Assembly (NCBI RefSeq): GCF_020509005.1
Contig: NC_063012.1
Location: forward strand, 1,240,001-1,304,000
Source: Fulvia fulva
Taxonomy: Eukaryota; Ascomycota; Dothideomycetes; Mycosphaerellales; Mycosphaerellaceae
Direction: 5' to 3'
DNA: 64,000 nt
The notes beneath the pieces are model-generated. The model worked only from the letters and a program-made list of their open reading frames with translations. It did no database searches and was not told where the DNA came from. The position numbers and the translations under genes are program-made. Positions 20,197-32,278 of this stretch are shown here, one piece after another; position 1 is the stretch's first letter; each line of letters opens with the position of its first letter.

Positions 20197-22905
20197 TCAA
20201 GCCTTCAACCTCCTCTCCTCACAACTCACACAAACCGGGTCTTGACTGTTGCCGCGCAGGAAGTATCGACCATCTGTAAACTCGCCGTTGCATTCCTATG
20301 GCCGACAATTAGTATATGATCCTCGACGCCTTTCAATGAGCTCACTCACCATGCACACAAAGCAATTAGAATGCCAATCGCTCCCAAGAGCCTTGACAAC
20401 CACATCCGTCACCGGCTTCTTGCACTTTCGACACTTCGAGCTGTACCGATTCGTGTGACACCCAACACACCAAGCATACCCATCCTTCTCCACAAAGGGC
20501 ATGGTGCTGTCAAATGGATCGCCACACTGAGCACAGAAAAAGTGACCTGCATGCCACTCCGCACCACAAGCAACGATGACTTCGCCTTCGATTGGAGTCT
20601 TGCAGCTCTTGCATCGCGGGCTGAAGAGCTCGTGGTAGTCCAAGTGGCAGTAGAAGCGCAGAGTGTCGTCTCCATCAGTGGCTTCTTGTCGCATGAACTG
20701 CTCCTCGCTCATATCCTCGGGCATGGGGACGTTGAAGCCAGAACGTCGGATGTGGATACGCTCCAGGCGCTCATCACGCTTCCTCTCTGGCTCCGGGTAG
20801 AATGCGACACATTCCAGGTTGGTTTTGCATTCGTGACATACGAAGCATCCGGGATGGAATCTTTGACCAGCAGCACTCAGGATTCGGCCAGCAATAGGCA
20901 AGGCGCAGTGCGCGCATAAGGCTCCAGCTTGTCGCATCGAAGGCGTGTAGTGTGGCGTTGATTTGGTGGCTGGCAGTGGTGTCGTTGCTGCGTGTCGTGG
21001 CAAAGGTCTGGCAGACGGCAATGGTCGCTGCGGTATCTTACTTCGTGTTGGTGAGCCAGTACTGCTGTCTGCAACGGTGACGTTGATTGTAAGAGCTTCA
21101 ACCTGGATCTCCGGCACATCCCTTGAGCTTGACGCGTCTTCATGAAGCTCATCATCAGGCAGCACAATTGAAGGAACGCTTGGCTCATCCGGAACACTGA
21201 TTGTCGGAACTGGTGGCATTGGTCCATGGTTCACAGTGACTTGCGGCGGCGCAGGCTTCGCGATCTGGTATGGGGAGGGCTTTGACGGTTCTGGCTCTTG
21301 CTTTGGTGCGGGACCCGCGTGCTGCTCTTCCATCACGATTTCCTTCGGCTTGTAATCCTTCTGAAAGCTCACAATAGGCCGTCCTGGCTTATCGCTCACC
21401 ATCGTTGGGCGCGGCAAGTTTGGGCTGTAGTCCTTGCGACCCTTGCTGGTCGCAGCACGAATATCGTCGCCTCTGATCTCTTTGCCTTCCCTGGTTGGCG
21501 TCGTCTTGGGTGCCACCTCATCTGCATCGCGGGCGCTTGCACTTGAAGGCGTTGGCGGTAATGGCTCGTTCGACACATACCACGGATTTCGACTCTGGCT
21601 CGGGGAGTTCCGCTGTATCTCAATACGATCGTGCCTCAGTACAGGCGTTGGCGGCAGCGAAGATATCACTGGTGCCGAATTAGAGCGCTCCAGCTTCTCA
21701 GCCTGTGCTCGGACACGAGCAAATGGGTTCTTGCGCACGTATGATGGTACTGCTGCTGCAGTGGGCACGGATTCTCTCCTGTCTTCGACTGGCTCTTGCT
21801 TTCTCTTCTCAGGAGTTGAGAGGTCTTCCTGTGGATCTTCCCATATCTTGTCATTGGGATGCATATACATCTTCTTCTCTCCACTGAGGATGCGCCTGCT
21901 TCCGCTGCTCGACCTACGATGAGCGATGGCAATGTCCTTTTCAACGGCTTTTGCGAGATGGTCGTAGCTCTTGCCGGCCGACTCTCGCCTCTTCTGCACA
22001 GACATATTACCGGTCGGAGGGCTAACCTTTCGTGGTCGATCGATCGTGGACACTCGCTTACTGGAGTTGTTGATACTGGTACCGGAACTTTGACTGCCAT
22101 CTGACGATGTTCGATGTCCTGCCGAAGCGGTGTCCTGGCTATGACTACGCTGATAACTGCCTTTTCGTAGATGTGATCGATAGTCTTTTAGATCTGGGTT
22201 GGCAAAGACAGTCGGCGCTGCAGCAGCCCCCGGGTACTTGTGTTTCCACACCAGCTCTGCTGCTTCGTCTTGGGCGTCCGAGTGGATCTTCTTCTCTTCC
22301 TCAAGGTCCATGTCTTGTAAAGCTTCCCGCAGTGATCTCGCCTCTTGCTTCTCCATCCACCGCATACCATGCTCCATGTACGGCATACTGGGTGCGTGAC
22401 GTATAGCTGGCTTCTCAGGCGATGTCGGTACTCCAGGCTCAGGCGGTGTTACCAGAGGTCGCCCGGCAAAAGGCCCACGAGCAGAACACATGCTGCGTTT
22501 CGACAAGCTAGACTCTGTTCTTCGGTGGGAGAGCGACTGAGCTGGTATGATAGGCATACTATTGCTCGAAGGTAGGGCCGGTCTGGAAACGTCGTCTGCT
22601 GGCTTCGTATCTACCACGTCTGACTCCGCTCGTTTCAACGTGGTGTACTTTGATGACGGAGGCGGTCTTGCGCCGGACGGTCGGGGTGGTCGAGCATTGC
22701 GCAGGTCGGCGAGGTACTGTGCTGTATGTCCTGATGGTAAGCCTGCATTCTCTGCAGTGATGCATGTTCGTAGTCTCGACGCTCTTGGCGGTGTATGTGG
22801 AAGCGGGAATGACGACGATGATAAAGACATATGAGAGTGCTGACCCATTTGTTCCTCCGACATGGACGTCGGGCGCGGTGTTGGTCTGTCTTTGCTCTTC
22901 AGCAT
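20197..22905 (-). CDS. Three-LIM-domain paxillin-like protein
   Basis: Exons (minus) are 22,905-20,350 and 20,295-20,197, with a 54-bp intron (GTGAGT...CATAG) inside the third LIM domain; the total is 884 residues. The first roughly 660 residues are Ser/Pro-rich and apparently disordered. LIM1 starts at about 664 (CAHCALPIAG) and carries an insertion of some 40 residues between its two zinc modules. LIM2 starts at about 765 (CKSCKTPIEG...WHAGHFFCAQC) and LIM3 at about 825 (CRKCKKPV...WHSNCFVCMEC), ending CVSCEERRLKA. In yeasts the Pxl1 family acts at polarised growth sites and the cytokinetic ring, in contact with Rho signalling; the same role is an inference here. The splice rebuilds the last zinc ligands, which supports the model. 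Confidence 0.85.
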
Positions 22906-23365
22906 CTTGCTCGCTCGCGTTGCCGTGGGCAGTCGGTGGAATGTGCGCTATGCAAGGACGGTAAAGGGTAAGTACTAAGTAGTTAATGCGTGCGATTAAT
23001 GCAAGGTAGGAGATGCAATGCCAGCAGTATTATCGCGTCAATCGACAGCAGAAACGACTGTGAGAACGGTGATGCTGGTGATGAATAGTAGGAGGAGCCT
23101 CCAAACGCCCTGGTGTATGCTGTGTCCACGGTTCTGCTGCCTTCTGGGGGACTTGCCCGTTTGTTCTGCTCAACGCCAGCCTTCCTCTTTCGTCAGAAGT
23201 CAACAGTGCAAAGCTTCGACGGATGTTGCGACGGAGACGGAGACGGCGCGAACGCGGAACCAACGCCAAAATCCTGGACCCTACATCTCGTAGAAACTCT
23301 CACAGATCAGATCTACTGCATGTAGCCAGACATTACTCCATCTCAACACAGTGTTAGTAAGAGTG
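22906..23365. other. Upstream region of the LIM gene up to the transposon island
   Basis: No gene seen. Base use is ordinary (CA and TG frequent) and changes sharply at about 23,366, where RIP-like, stop-rich sequence begins. Confidence 0.5.
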
Positions 23366-23618
23366 AGAGTAAATAGATAGATAGATTTGTCATTCCCCTG
23401 TTCTAGGACCCTATTCGGCCTATATAGGTATATATCTATTGTTATATATAACGTACTTTACTACCGACCGGGCTATACTACCGAGCGGGCTACTTTTACT
23501 AAGAACTATACCACTTCCACTTTAATTACGACGGTATCTTAACACGACGACATCCTACAGAATCGTTACTAGGAGGACAATTCCTCTTTAGATTCTTCGC
23601 TATCTAGCGAGTCTACTT
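23366..23618 (-). mobile_element. 3' fragment of a LINE (minus strand), RIP-decayed
   Basis: It starts AAATAGATAGATAGATTTGT, the complement of a (TATC)n LINE tail, and then shares TTCTAGGACCCTATTCGGC and CTATATAGGTATATATCTAT with the start of the next element at about 23,619. After some 90 bp the two diverge. This is probably a separate truncated insertion. Confidence 0.6.
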
Positions 23619-26600
23619 AATAGATAGATATATTTATTATTCCTCTATTCTAGGACCCTATTCGGCTTATATAGGTATATATCTATAATTATATACAAAG
23701 GGAAACCCAAATAGGTGAAAACCCTTCCCGCCCCCGACTTCTCCTTATCTAGATTAGCTTTCCCTCTAAACGTACGTAGTCTATATTACTACCCCGTTAG
23801 CCCCTACTCCTAGCTAGTCTCGTCGCGCTACGCCGTATCCTCTCTTCCTACACTACTCCTACTAGGCGGTACTGTTCTAGCTAGCCCTTCTCTAGTATCT
23901 AGTTCGTAATACGCCGTAGGTCCTTAGCGTTATTAAGAAGTGCCCTAATCGTCCGGTTCCTCGCCTTTGCTATCTACTCTCCCCTTCCTAGCGACCACCT
24001 CGGACAGACGAGGAGTGCGTACCGTACGTTCTAGGAGCGATAGCCGTAGGGGCAGCTAGTATTCGTGTATCCTAGAACCTTCCTCTATAATAGGTACCCC
24101 TAGAGGCCGATGTGTTTGCTTCGTAGTTAGGTTACTATACTACTCTATGCCCTCGTAAGGCGGTAGTAGATAAGCTTCGGGGGGTGCTTGACCGCGGATT
24201 TTGTAGCTAACTATTCCTTAGGTTGTCCCGCTAGCTAAGGGCGTCTACTATACCCTATAACCTAGTTGTTCCACCTCTCTTTCTATAGTTGCTCTATAAA
24301 CGATTTCTTACCTTCCTATTATATTGCTAGCTGTTCGTCCCTTGCCCTATAGTTCGGCTCGTTTCCGGGTCGAATGCCCCTATACGCTAGTACTGATTCG
24401 CGGGCCCTTACGACTGTACTAGCGATAACCTTCTATACTAGGTACTATACCGACTTGCCTAAGTAGGAGGTCCGTAGTCCCTAGATATATAGGTCGATCG
24501 GCGGTATAGCGGTCTCGTGCTTAAGTATCCTCGTTAGTATCGACTTATATACCCCGGTGACCTTCCTTAGGCATTGGTTTTAGATCTTCGCTAGCGGCGC
24601 GACGAGTCCCTTCGATAGGTAGGCCCTCTCGCCTAAGGACTATACTTAGCTACTATAGGTAAGGACTGGCCGTATAATAGCCGTATATAGAAGTCGTGAC
24701 TACCGGAAGTCCGCCCCCTATATAGACGTAGTGAGCCTCTGGTATAATACTATATTCTGATTAGCTTTCCGTAATATTACCTATACGTACTTCCTCTACC
24801 GTAGCGCCGGGTCTACCTATAGTCCGAGGATCCTAAGCTAATTTGCCGGGTTAGTCGTGTGCCCCTATATCTAGATAGAAGCTTATATATTATAGAACCG
24901 TAGCCGGCGCGTAAAGTATATTAGATTATACTTTTCTAGGGTAAACCGAGCCCCGTACCTCCTAGCCTAGTCCTCGTAGATCTTGTGCTTCTCTTCTAGT
25001 AGCCTATAGTTCTCCTTAGTCGAGGAAGACTACGCTAGGATGTTTATGTCGTCTACGAAGCCGCTCGTAGCGGTGTTCTAGGATTCTAGGGCTAGGAGTA
25101 GCGTCGCTATAAAGAAGAGGAACAGAATAGGTACTAGCGTTAAGCCTTACGGGATTCTAGTGTAGACTACTTAAAATGGGCTTCTATACTAGCCGACTAG
25201 GATCGACGTACTACGGTTTTAGAGGTAGGACCGTACGAAGTTAACAAGCCACTTAGGGAGTCCTTTCGACCTTAGGATATAGAGTAGCCGCGGGTATAAC
25301 ACGTAGTCGAAGGCTCCCGATATGTCTAGGCTAAGTAAGGAAGCCACCTTGTCCCTATTCTTATACTAGATGGCCTTTACCTAAGAGGTAATAAGTTCTA
25401 TCGCGGATAGCGTCGATCGCTATAGGCGCGTACCTATCTAGGTGTCCGGGAGTAGGGAGTGTTCCTCTACCGCCTCGGAGAGTCTCGTTATAACTAGCTT
25501 CTTAAGCGCCTTCCTAAGAGTGTTAAGGAGCGTAATTAGGCGGTACGACTTTACCTACGTATAGTCTTCCTTCTACGGCTTACGTAGGACTACTATCGTC
25601 GATTGTTTAAAAGCTATCGGGTGGTACCCGGTCTGTAGGCAGGCATTAAAGATCGCTATAACTACTAGGGCTAGTTGATCTCTACACTTCTTTAGTAGCT
25701 CGTTTAGGATCCTATCCGGCCCCGGGGCTTTCTTTACCGGCAACTTTCTTAGTATAGCGGCAACTTCTCCCTCGGACACCTCCTATTAGACCGCGATACT
25801 AGGGGCTAGGGGGGTAGAGCTATTTATGTCGCTTAGATTAGCCTCGAATAGGGGTAGGAAGAACTTACTAGCTAGTAGACGCGCCTTAGCCTCGGGGTTA
25901 CTAACCGGGCTACTAGGCGATTATAGCGCTAGGATAGAGAAGGAGGGGCCCTATATAGGGTCCTATCGGGCCTATTTCGCTAGCTTCTATATCCTCGCTA
26001 GCTTGCCGGCGATTGCTTCTACTATAGCTCTCTAGCCGACTACTTTCTCTATCTATATTATAGCTTTCTTCTATTAGTATGCCTCCCTATATACGTTCTA
26101 GGCCTCCTCGCTATAGCTGCTCGTCTATACCCGGCGGGCTCTCCTTACTTCTCTTACTACCGTAGTATACTCCGGCGTCTAGTATAGTTTGGACTATGTC
26201 GTTAGTTAGGCAAGCGGAACGTAAAGTAAGGTCGCTTTTCTTATTTCGTCTATCAACCCCTAGACTGCTTCGTCTATCTCGTCTTTACTATTATATTACT
26301 ACTACGCGATCTAGACTAGCCTCTTAGAGTTATCGAGGTACGCCTAGATGTTGGCCTAGTAGGCCTTTCCCTAGTTTAGCTTAGGGGTTCTCGCTAGTAT
26401 ACGTTATATCTATATCGTAATAGAGGTCCTGACTAGTATATAGTCTAACGACGCCTCGAGTTTATGTTCGATCCTATAGTAGGTTACCGTATAGTAGTAG
26501 CTATCTAAGATCTAGGAGAGGTCGATCGTACCTTAGAGTCCCCCTCTCTTCTAGGTGCCTAGGTCCTTTAGGGTATTAAGGGCAATTACGTTACTCGCTA

Positions 26601-28500
26601 TTAAGTCGAGTACTTCGTCGGCTATAGGGTGCGGCTATATAAGGCTTTCCTAGGAAGGGTAGTATATATTAAAGTCTCCTACTATAATATAGTAGCCTTA
26701 TCTCTTAAGCGTACTATCTAGGTGTCTATAGACCCTAAGGTCGCGGCTAGACCTCGAGGCTAGCGGTTATATATATAGGTTGTGTATCTAGGTACTACCT
26801 ACGTAGAGGGAGGTAATATCGCCCCCGCCTTCTTCGTCTACGTAGTACACTACCTCCTAGTCGGATTCTAGTATGTCCTTACTAATATAGAAGCACGTAC
26901 GGGGTCTACCGTCGCCTCGTAGGTATGTCGTGTAGCCTAGTGACTTGTAGGTCGTTAGTCTCTTATAGTACGGGTTAATCTATAGCTCCTAGATTGTAAG
27001 GACGTAGTGGACGCGCGGGTCCGCCTCGTATAGGAAATGGTTCTAGACTATATCCTCGCTATAGTTGACGTTATACTAGATAATACTAAGCGTGTCGAGG
27101 CTAGTTATCGGTATCGACAATTATTTCCTCTATATCGTCCTATATCCTACTACCCTATACGTCCTAGTCTACGCCTATCGGCTATATACTAAAGGGGAGC
27201 CGGGCCTAGTTAGATTCCCTCGCCGTAGCTAGTAGAGCACGTAGCCTCCCGTACGCCCTAGGTTACGTATCCTTTATATTGTTCTCGGCCCTAGGGCGCT
27301 TATGCCCGACCGCCGCTAGTTAGTTCCGGTATAGGCTAGCCTTACGGTCGCCGTAGAATCTTAGGGCGACGGTTCTGTTTGTAATTGCCTTGTTTTTCGC
27401 TAGTTTCCGCTATAGGCATTCGGTACTATACGATAGGTAGTGCCCCGGATAGTTCGCGTACCGTCTCGTAGTCGATATATAGTCCCTAGATATATAGTCT
27501 CCTATACAGTTCGAGTAGGCCTACTTGTTTATACACGTATAGGTTTGGTGTCTATACTGTTAGCATTTGAAGTATTAGAGGACACGAAAGGATAAGGAGT
27601 GCTTTTCTACTATCTTAAGGCTATATTGCTAGACTAGGCCTTATTCTATCGCTAGATCCGCCGCTTTCGCGTCTTATAGCTATACGATTAGCGCCGAGGC
27701 CTTCTTACCTTCTAGCCATTTCCTATAGAGCTAAGTCGCCTTCTAGATTAGAGAGTTAAGAGTGACCGGGTTGTCCTCTTAGAGAGCGCGTAGGTGACCC
27801 TAGTTAGTTAGGTCAAACTCCTTAGGTATATCGTAGACTAGGATCGTAAATTGTTTCGTTAAGACCTTCGCTAATACCGCAACCTTAGATGCCTACTATA
27901 GCTATGCCTCTAGGTGCCTCCTAGTAGTAGTAGAGCTAGTATAGATCTGTAGAGTGCCGTTAGACTGTTAGTTCACTACGACTACCCCTAGTTAGTTAAT
28001 TCGTTAGGCGAGCTCCTTGTTCGATAGCTTCGTAACTTCGGCCTAGTCTTCCTTTACTATAATGCGGATCGTAACTATATCGTGCGTTAGGCGTAGGCCT
28101 AGTATCGATACCGCGACCGATACCTAGCTATAGGGGTATTAATTCCGGGTAGCCTTACTAATCGCCTAAGACGTCGTCCTTATTTCTTATTACCCTCGGT
28201 AATACGACAGTACAAGCGCCGTACGTAGCTGAGTAATCATTACCTATAGAGACCGGTAAGGGAGCTGATTATTAGTTTCTATACTTTTTGCGTCCTCTAT
28301 AAGTTGCTACTAGTTATCTTAGGGGGGCTTCGCCTATAGGGCCGTAGGCGCCGTTAGTACCGTAGCCTAGGCTACTATTGCCTAGGAGTTACCTAATGTA
28401 GCTAGGCACCTCCGCGGCGTTTAGAGCTGAAGAAATAGGGTGAAGAGAGCTTTAAGCTGTCTAGATTGAATAAGGTAGAACTCCCTTAGTCCTAGGGGTA
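23619..28500 (-). mobile_element. LINE (non-LTR retrotransposon), minus strand, heavily RIP-decayed
   Basis: On the minus strand the order is endonuclease, reverse transcriptase and a 3' tail ending (TATC)n at about 23,619-23,630. The endonuclease signature VGDFN can be read near 26,680, followed by Pro and Ser residues. The reverse transcriptase fragment at 25,573-25,779 contains KKAPGPDRILNELLKK and PIAFKQSTIVVLRKP. All frames are broken by many TAG and TAA codons; CA and TG dinucleotides are strongly depleted and CTAG is very common, the footprint of repeat-induced C-to-T change in CpA. It is related to, but clearly diverged from, the LINEs at 32.3 and 46.9 kb. The 5' limit (about 28.4-28.6 kb) is uncertain. 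It is not coding in its present form. Confidence 0.8.
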
Positions 28501-28599
28501 GTGGCCTGCTTTATATATCGTTAGAATAGCCTTAATAAGAGCTTTCGAATGTGTCTTGTTTTAGCGCCTCCCTTAGACGATTCCTTCTACTATATTACT

Positions 28600-29195
28600 T
28601 AAGTATATAAGGTAGATATATAGTATAAGGTGAAATAGGCTAGATATTAGAACGAGGAGGATAGTAAGACCTAGTAACCTATAGAGGATATACTTAAACA
28701 CGTAGCCGCCGCTATTATAGACTTTTACTATAACCGGCCGGAGTTGTCTACGCCTATAGGCTTCGTAGCTCTATCTAACTAGTCCCTACTAGCTACTTAG
28801 GTACTCGGGCTTAACACGATTAGGGTCATTCCGAAAGACACTGTTACGAATAAGTCGCCTCGAGCCTTACCTCTAATAGAATCTACTCCGTATATGTTCG
28901 ATACTCGAGTAGAGCCTATAGAGCCTATAATAATACCTAACTTTAGTTATAAGGATTATACGCGAGTACTAGCCGAAGATAGACTTAGGTCAAGGGTAAG
29001 CTAGCTAACTAGGTAATATGTTTCTCGAAGGAAGCCGGTCGAGGATAGTCTTAATAGAGCGAATACGATATTATCGGATAACGATAGGGCACTAGAGGAT
29101 AGTTAGGCGTTCGCGCGATTATAGAGCTCGATAGGTAAGTAGCCTTATAAGGTAGATAACGCTTAGAGGACTAAGGCGTGTTTTGGGGGGGGTAC
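28600..29195 (+). mobile_element. Gypsy chromovirus fragment: end of pol, RIP-decayed
   Basis: This aligns with the last 0.6 kb of the intact element (about 43,580-44,215), including the chromodomain region, the AACCGGCCGGAGTTGTCTAC stretch and the G-rich polypurine tract. Differences are almost all C-to-T or G-to-A (for example TCTGACTGG to TCTAACTAG), as expected from RIP on both strands. Confidence 0.85.
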
Positions 29196-29379
29196 TATTA
29201 CGGGTAGCCCGCGACCCCCTACTATAGCTACGTCGGCCCGGCTGATCCGCGGACCTTCCGTATCGGGTTAGCGCGGCTTGGCTTTACTTTATAACTTCGC
29301 CGCGCCTCGCGCTCCTCTTTCGTAGCTTCGTAGAACAATAACTATCTCGTTCGGACCCTATAATACGCGCGCCCTTATA
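29196..29379 (+). repeat. Gypsy LTR, RIP-decayed (3' LTR of the fragment at 28.6-29.2 kb)
   Basis: It is 184 bp, the same length as the intact LTRs, starting TATTACGGGTAGCCCGCGAC and ending CGCGCCCTTATA. Original TG...CA ends have become TA...TA. Confidence 0.9.
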
Positions 29380-31715
29380 CCGTTATATAAGCCGAATAGC
29401 AATACTAGACACTCGTAGATGCCGTATCGTGTCGTAAACGCCGTTAACTACTCGTACCCTTTAGCTATCCGTAACTTATTAAAGGCTACTATAATATCTA
29501 GCTTCGTAAAGTACTTCTTGCCGTATATACGGTTAAGCGTCTCTTATATTAAGGGAATCGGATACCGGTTCTTAATAGTGATCGTATTTAATCCTCTATA
29601 GTCGATATAAACACGTAGCCTACCTCTAGGCTTACGTACTACTAGTACTAGTATAGGAGACTAGCTCGTCTTTTGCCCTACTTTCCGTACCTTCCCTTTA
29701 GATATTTACTCGTCTAGCTATTTCTTAACTACCTCGTTCTCCTTCTTAGCTAGGCCGTAGGGCTTGCGGTATAGTAGCTCTTATAGACTATTAGGCTTAA
29801 TATAAATCTTATAATCTATGCCTAGTCGGTAAGTTAGGAGTCCTTTATAATCCTTAGCTAAGAAAGCGTCCGTAATATCGTAGTATATCGGCGGTAACTT
29901 CTCCTTCGGGTTATAATTGAACTGCTTGTTTAAGAATTGGTCTAGATCATTAGTAGCTATTATACTTAGCTTAAGCTCTCCGCCGTCGCTCTTACGCCTA
30001 GTAGGCATAATATAGAGGTACTTAGCTATAGGCCGGTACGCGTACATCCCCTACGCGCGTTAAGAAACGTCCTAGTAGTCCACTTCTTTATCGTCTATAT
30101 CTTCTAGGTTATATAATAAGACGTTTAGCTCTACCCCTCCTACTATAAAGCTCGCTACTTCTCTAGTAAAGGGCTCTAGTCCGTACCGTACTAGTGCCTA
30201 CTTCTTCTTCTCGCGGTAGTTTAGGGATTATACTATTATCGATATCTTATTCCATAGATAGTAACTAAAGTAGTAATCCGATCTAAATGCCACCTCGCCT
30301 ATCTCCTAGAAGATGTTTAGGTTATACGCTATAAGCTACGGTAGGCTAAAGACGATATTATATTCGAGGTCGGTGACGTAGTATAACATTTGCTCGTAAT
30401 AATCGCCGATAACTACGTCTATAAGGGCCGCGTGTGTAATCTACCGTATAGTGGCCGTTCTATCTCCTAGTATTAGTCGTTAGCTTTACGTTAAAGGGAT
30501 TACGGGTATTGTGTATTTACGTATAAATTTCTAGTTAAGAAAGAGAGAGGTAGAAGTAGAATCTATAAGGCCTCGAGCCTTTCTATATTATATTATTACG
30601 GGTAATACTATATAAGGGTGTATAGCTAGCTATTGTTTATCTAGTACGTATACCGATATCTTAAGCTCCTTACTATAGTCTATTACCGTCTCTTACATTC
30701 CGTATCTCTTAATCTTATACTCTTTCTATCCTAGGAAGTTCGGGTAACTACTATCTACTACGCTTAGGTAGCGGTCGTACTATTTCCCTACTACGGATCG
30801 GTAGCTAGGGAACTAAAGTTTACGTTCGGATTCGGCGTAGTATTACGTAGACGCGGTAGGCGGTAGTCGCTATCGTACCTATATATTAGGCATTTAGGGT
30901 TAGTCGATACGTAAGAACCTATACGGTAGCGGTAGTACTTACCCTACTTCTTAAGGTCTTCGCGCTACTTACGGTTAAGCGTAGGTAGGTTCTATAGATA
31001 TATCGGTAGATCCTCCTTCTTCTTAGTACTAGTATACTATAGTAGGCGCTATACTAAGGCACCTACTATACCGGTAGCGGTACTAGTAACTACGTTACCG
31101 TTATTCTAGTTGTTCTAGCCGCTATTACCGTTCGAGTTACTATTACTACGGGGGCGCTCCTTCTACGGGTATAGTCGATCTGTCTCGTAGAAGCTCTCGT
31201 CTAGTACGGTATACTCCTCGATAACGTCTTATATACTATCTAGGCGGCGGTCGACTTCGCGGTCGCCGAAGGTCTTAATAAAGTACTTACGGTTTAGTCG
31301 GTTACGGTATAGCATAAGCTCGGTCTTATCGGTCTATAATATCTAGGCGCGTAACTTCGAGTAGCGTATATAGAATACTATAAAGATTTCGCCTTGTTCT
31401 TACTTATAGGTAGCAATATTAACTATAGCCTTAGTTCCTTTATTACGTATACTATATTAGCGTATTATCTAATCTAATAACTCTTCTCTAGTCTTAAACT
31501 CGTTAAAGGACTACTGTCTAGGTATAGGGATCCTCGGCTTAATACTTCGCTAAGGATTACCTTACGTCTACCTATCTACGAAGCGTAGACTATCTACCTT
31601 AGTACGGAAGGTTGCTATAGTTAGCTTTAGGAGAACACTACTATACTAGCTGTCGAAATTAGGGTCATTATCGTTCTTAAAGTGCTTAGGGTTAGGCACA
31701 CCCTTACCGATCTCT
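29380..31715 (-). mobile_element. Gypsy fragment, minus strand: gag end, protease and part of reverse transcriptase, RIP-decayed
   Basis: It aligns in reverse with about 38,670-41,010 of the intact element. Minus-strand segment 29,781-30,047 reads YIMPTRRKSDGGELKLS and FLNKQFNYNPKEKLPP, nearly the same as the intact pol, with typical His-to-Tyr and Met-to-Ile changes. Elsewhere frames are closed by TAG and TAA. Both ends are abrupt, against LTR sequence at 29,379 and 31,716. Confidence 0.85.
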
Positions 31716-31850
31716 AAACCGCGGACCTTCTATATCGGGTTAGCGCGGCTTAGCTTTACTTTATAACTTCGCCGCGCCTCGCGCTCCTCTTTCGTAGCTT
31801 TGTAGAACAACAACTATCTCGTTCGGACCCTATAGTACGCGTACCCTTAT
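31716..31850 (+). repeat. Gypsy LTR fragment, RIP-decayed
   Basis: It begins AACCGCGGACCTTCTATATC and ends GTACCCTTAT, matching the last three quarters of the 184-bp LTR. It separates two minus-strand Gypsy segments and so marks a junction between different copies. Confidence 0.85.
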
Positions 31851-32278
31851 CTATCTCCTAGTATTAATCGTTCGTTCTTCGTCAAAGGGATTAAGGGGGT
31901 TATATATTTACGTATAAATTTCTAATTAAGAAAGAGAGACGTAGAGGTAGAATCTATAAGGCCGCGAGCCTTTTTATACTATATTATTACGGGTAATACT
32001 ATATAAGGGTATATAGCTAGTTATTGTTTATCTAGTATATATACCGATATCTTAAGCTCCTTACTATAGTCCGGTTCTTATATTCTATATCTCTTAATCT
32101 TATACTCTTTCTATCTTAGAAAGTTCGGTTACTAACCGCTATCTACTACGCTTAGGTAGCGGTCGTACTATTTCCCTATTACTATAGGTCGGTAGTAAGG
32201 GAGCTAAGATTCGGGTTAGCGTTCGTATTGTTTCGTAGGCGTAGATAGCGGTAGTCGCCGTCGTGACTATATATCGGG
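31851..32278 (-). mobile_element. Old Gypsy copy, segment 1 (protease region), minus strand
   Basis: It aligns in reverse with about 39,520-39,960 of the intact element. It continues at 35,684 after the LINE insertion; the 12-bp duplication CTATATATCGGG is at 32,267-32,278 and 35,684-35,695. Confidence 0.85.

Noticed and set aside
25826..26035. A short plus-strand ORF in the island
   Set aside because: It is opposite a decayed LINE reverse transcriptase and owes its openness to RIP base composition.
29419..29601. A 60-residue plus-strand ORF within the RIP island
   Set aside because: The same antisense reading occurs at 40,787-40,969 behind the intact reverse transcriptase; it is a shadow of a decayed pol copy.
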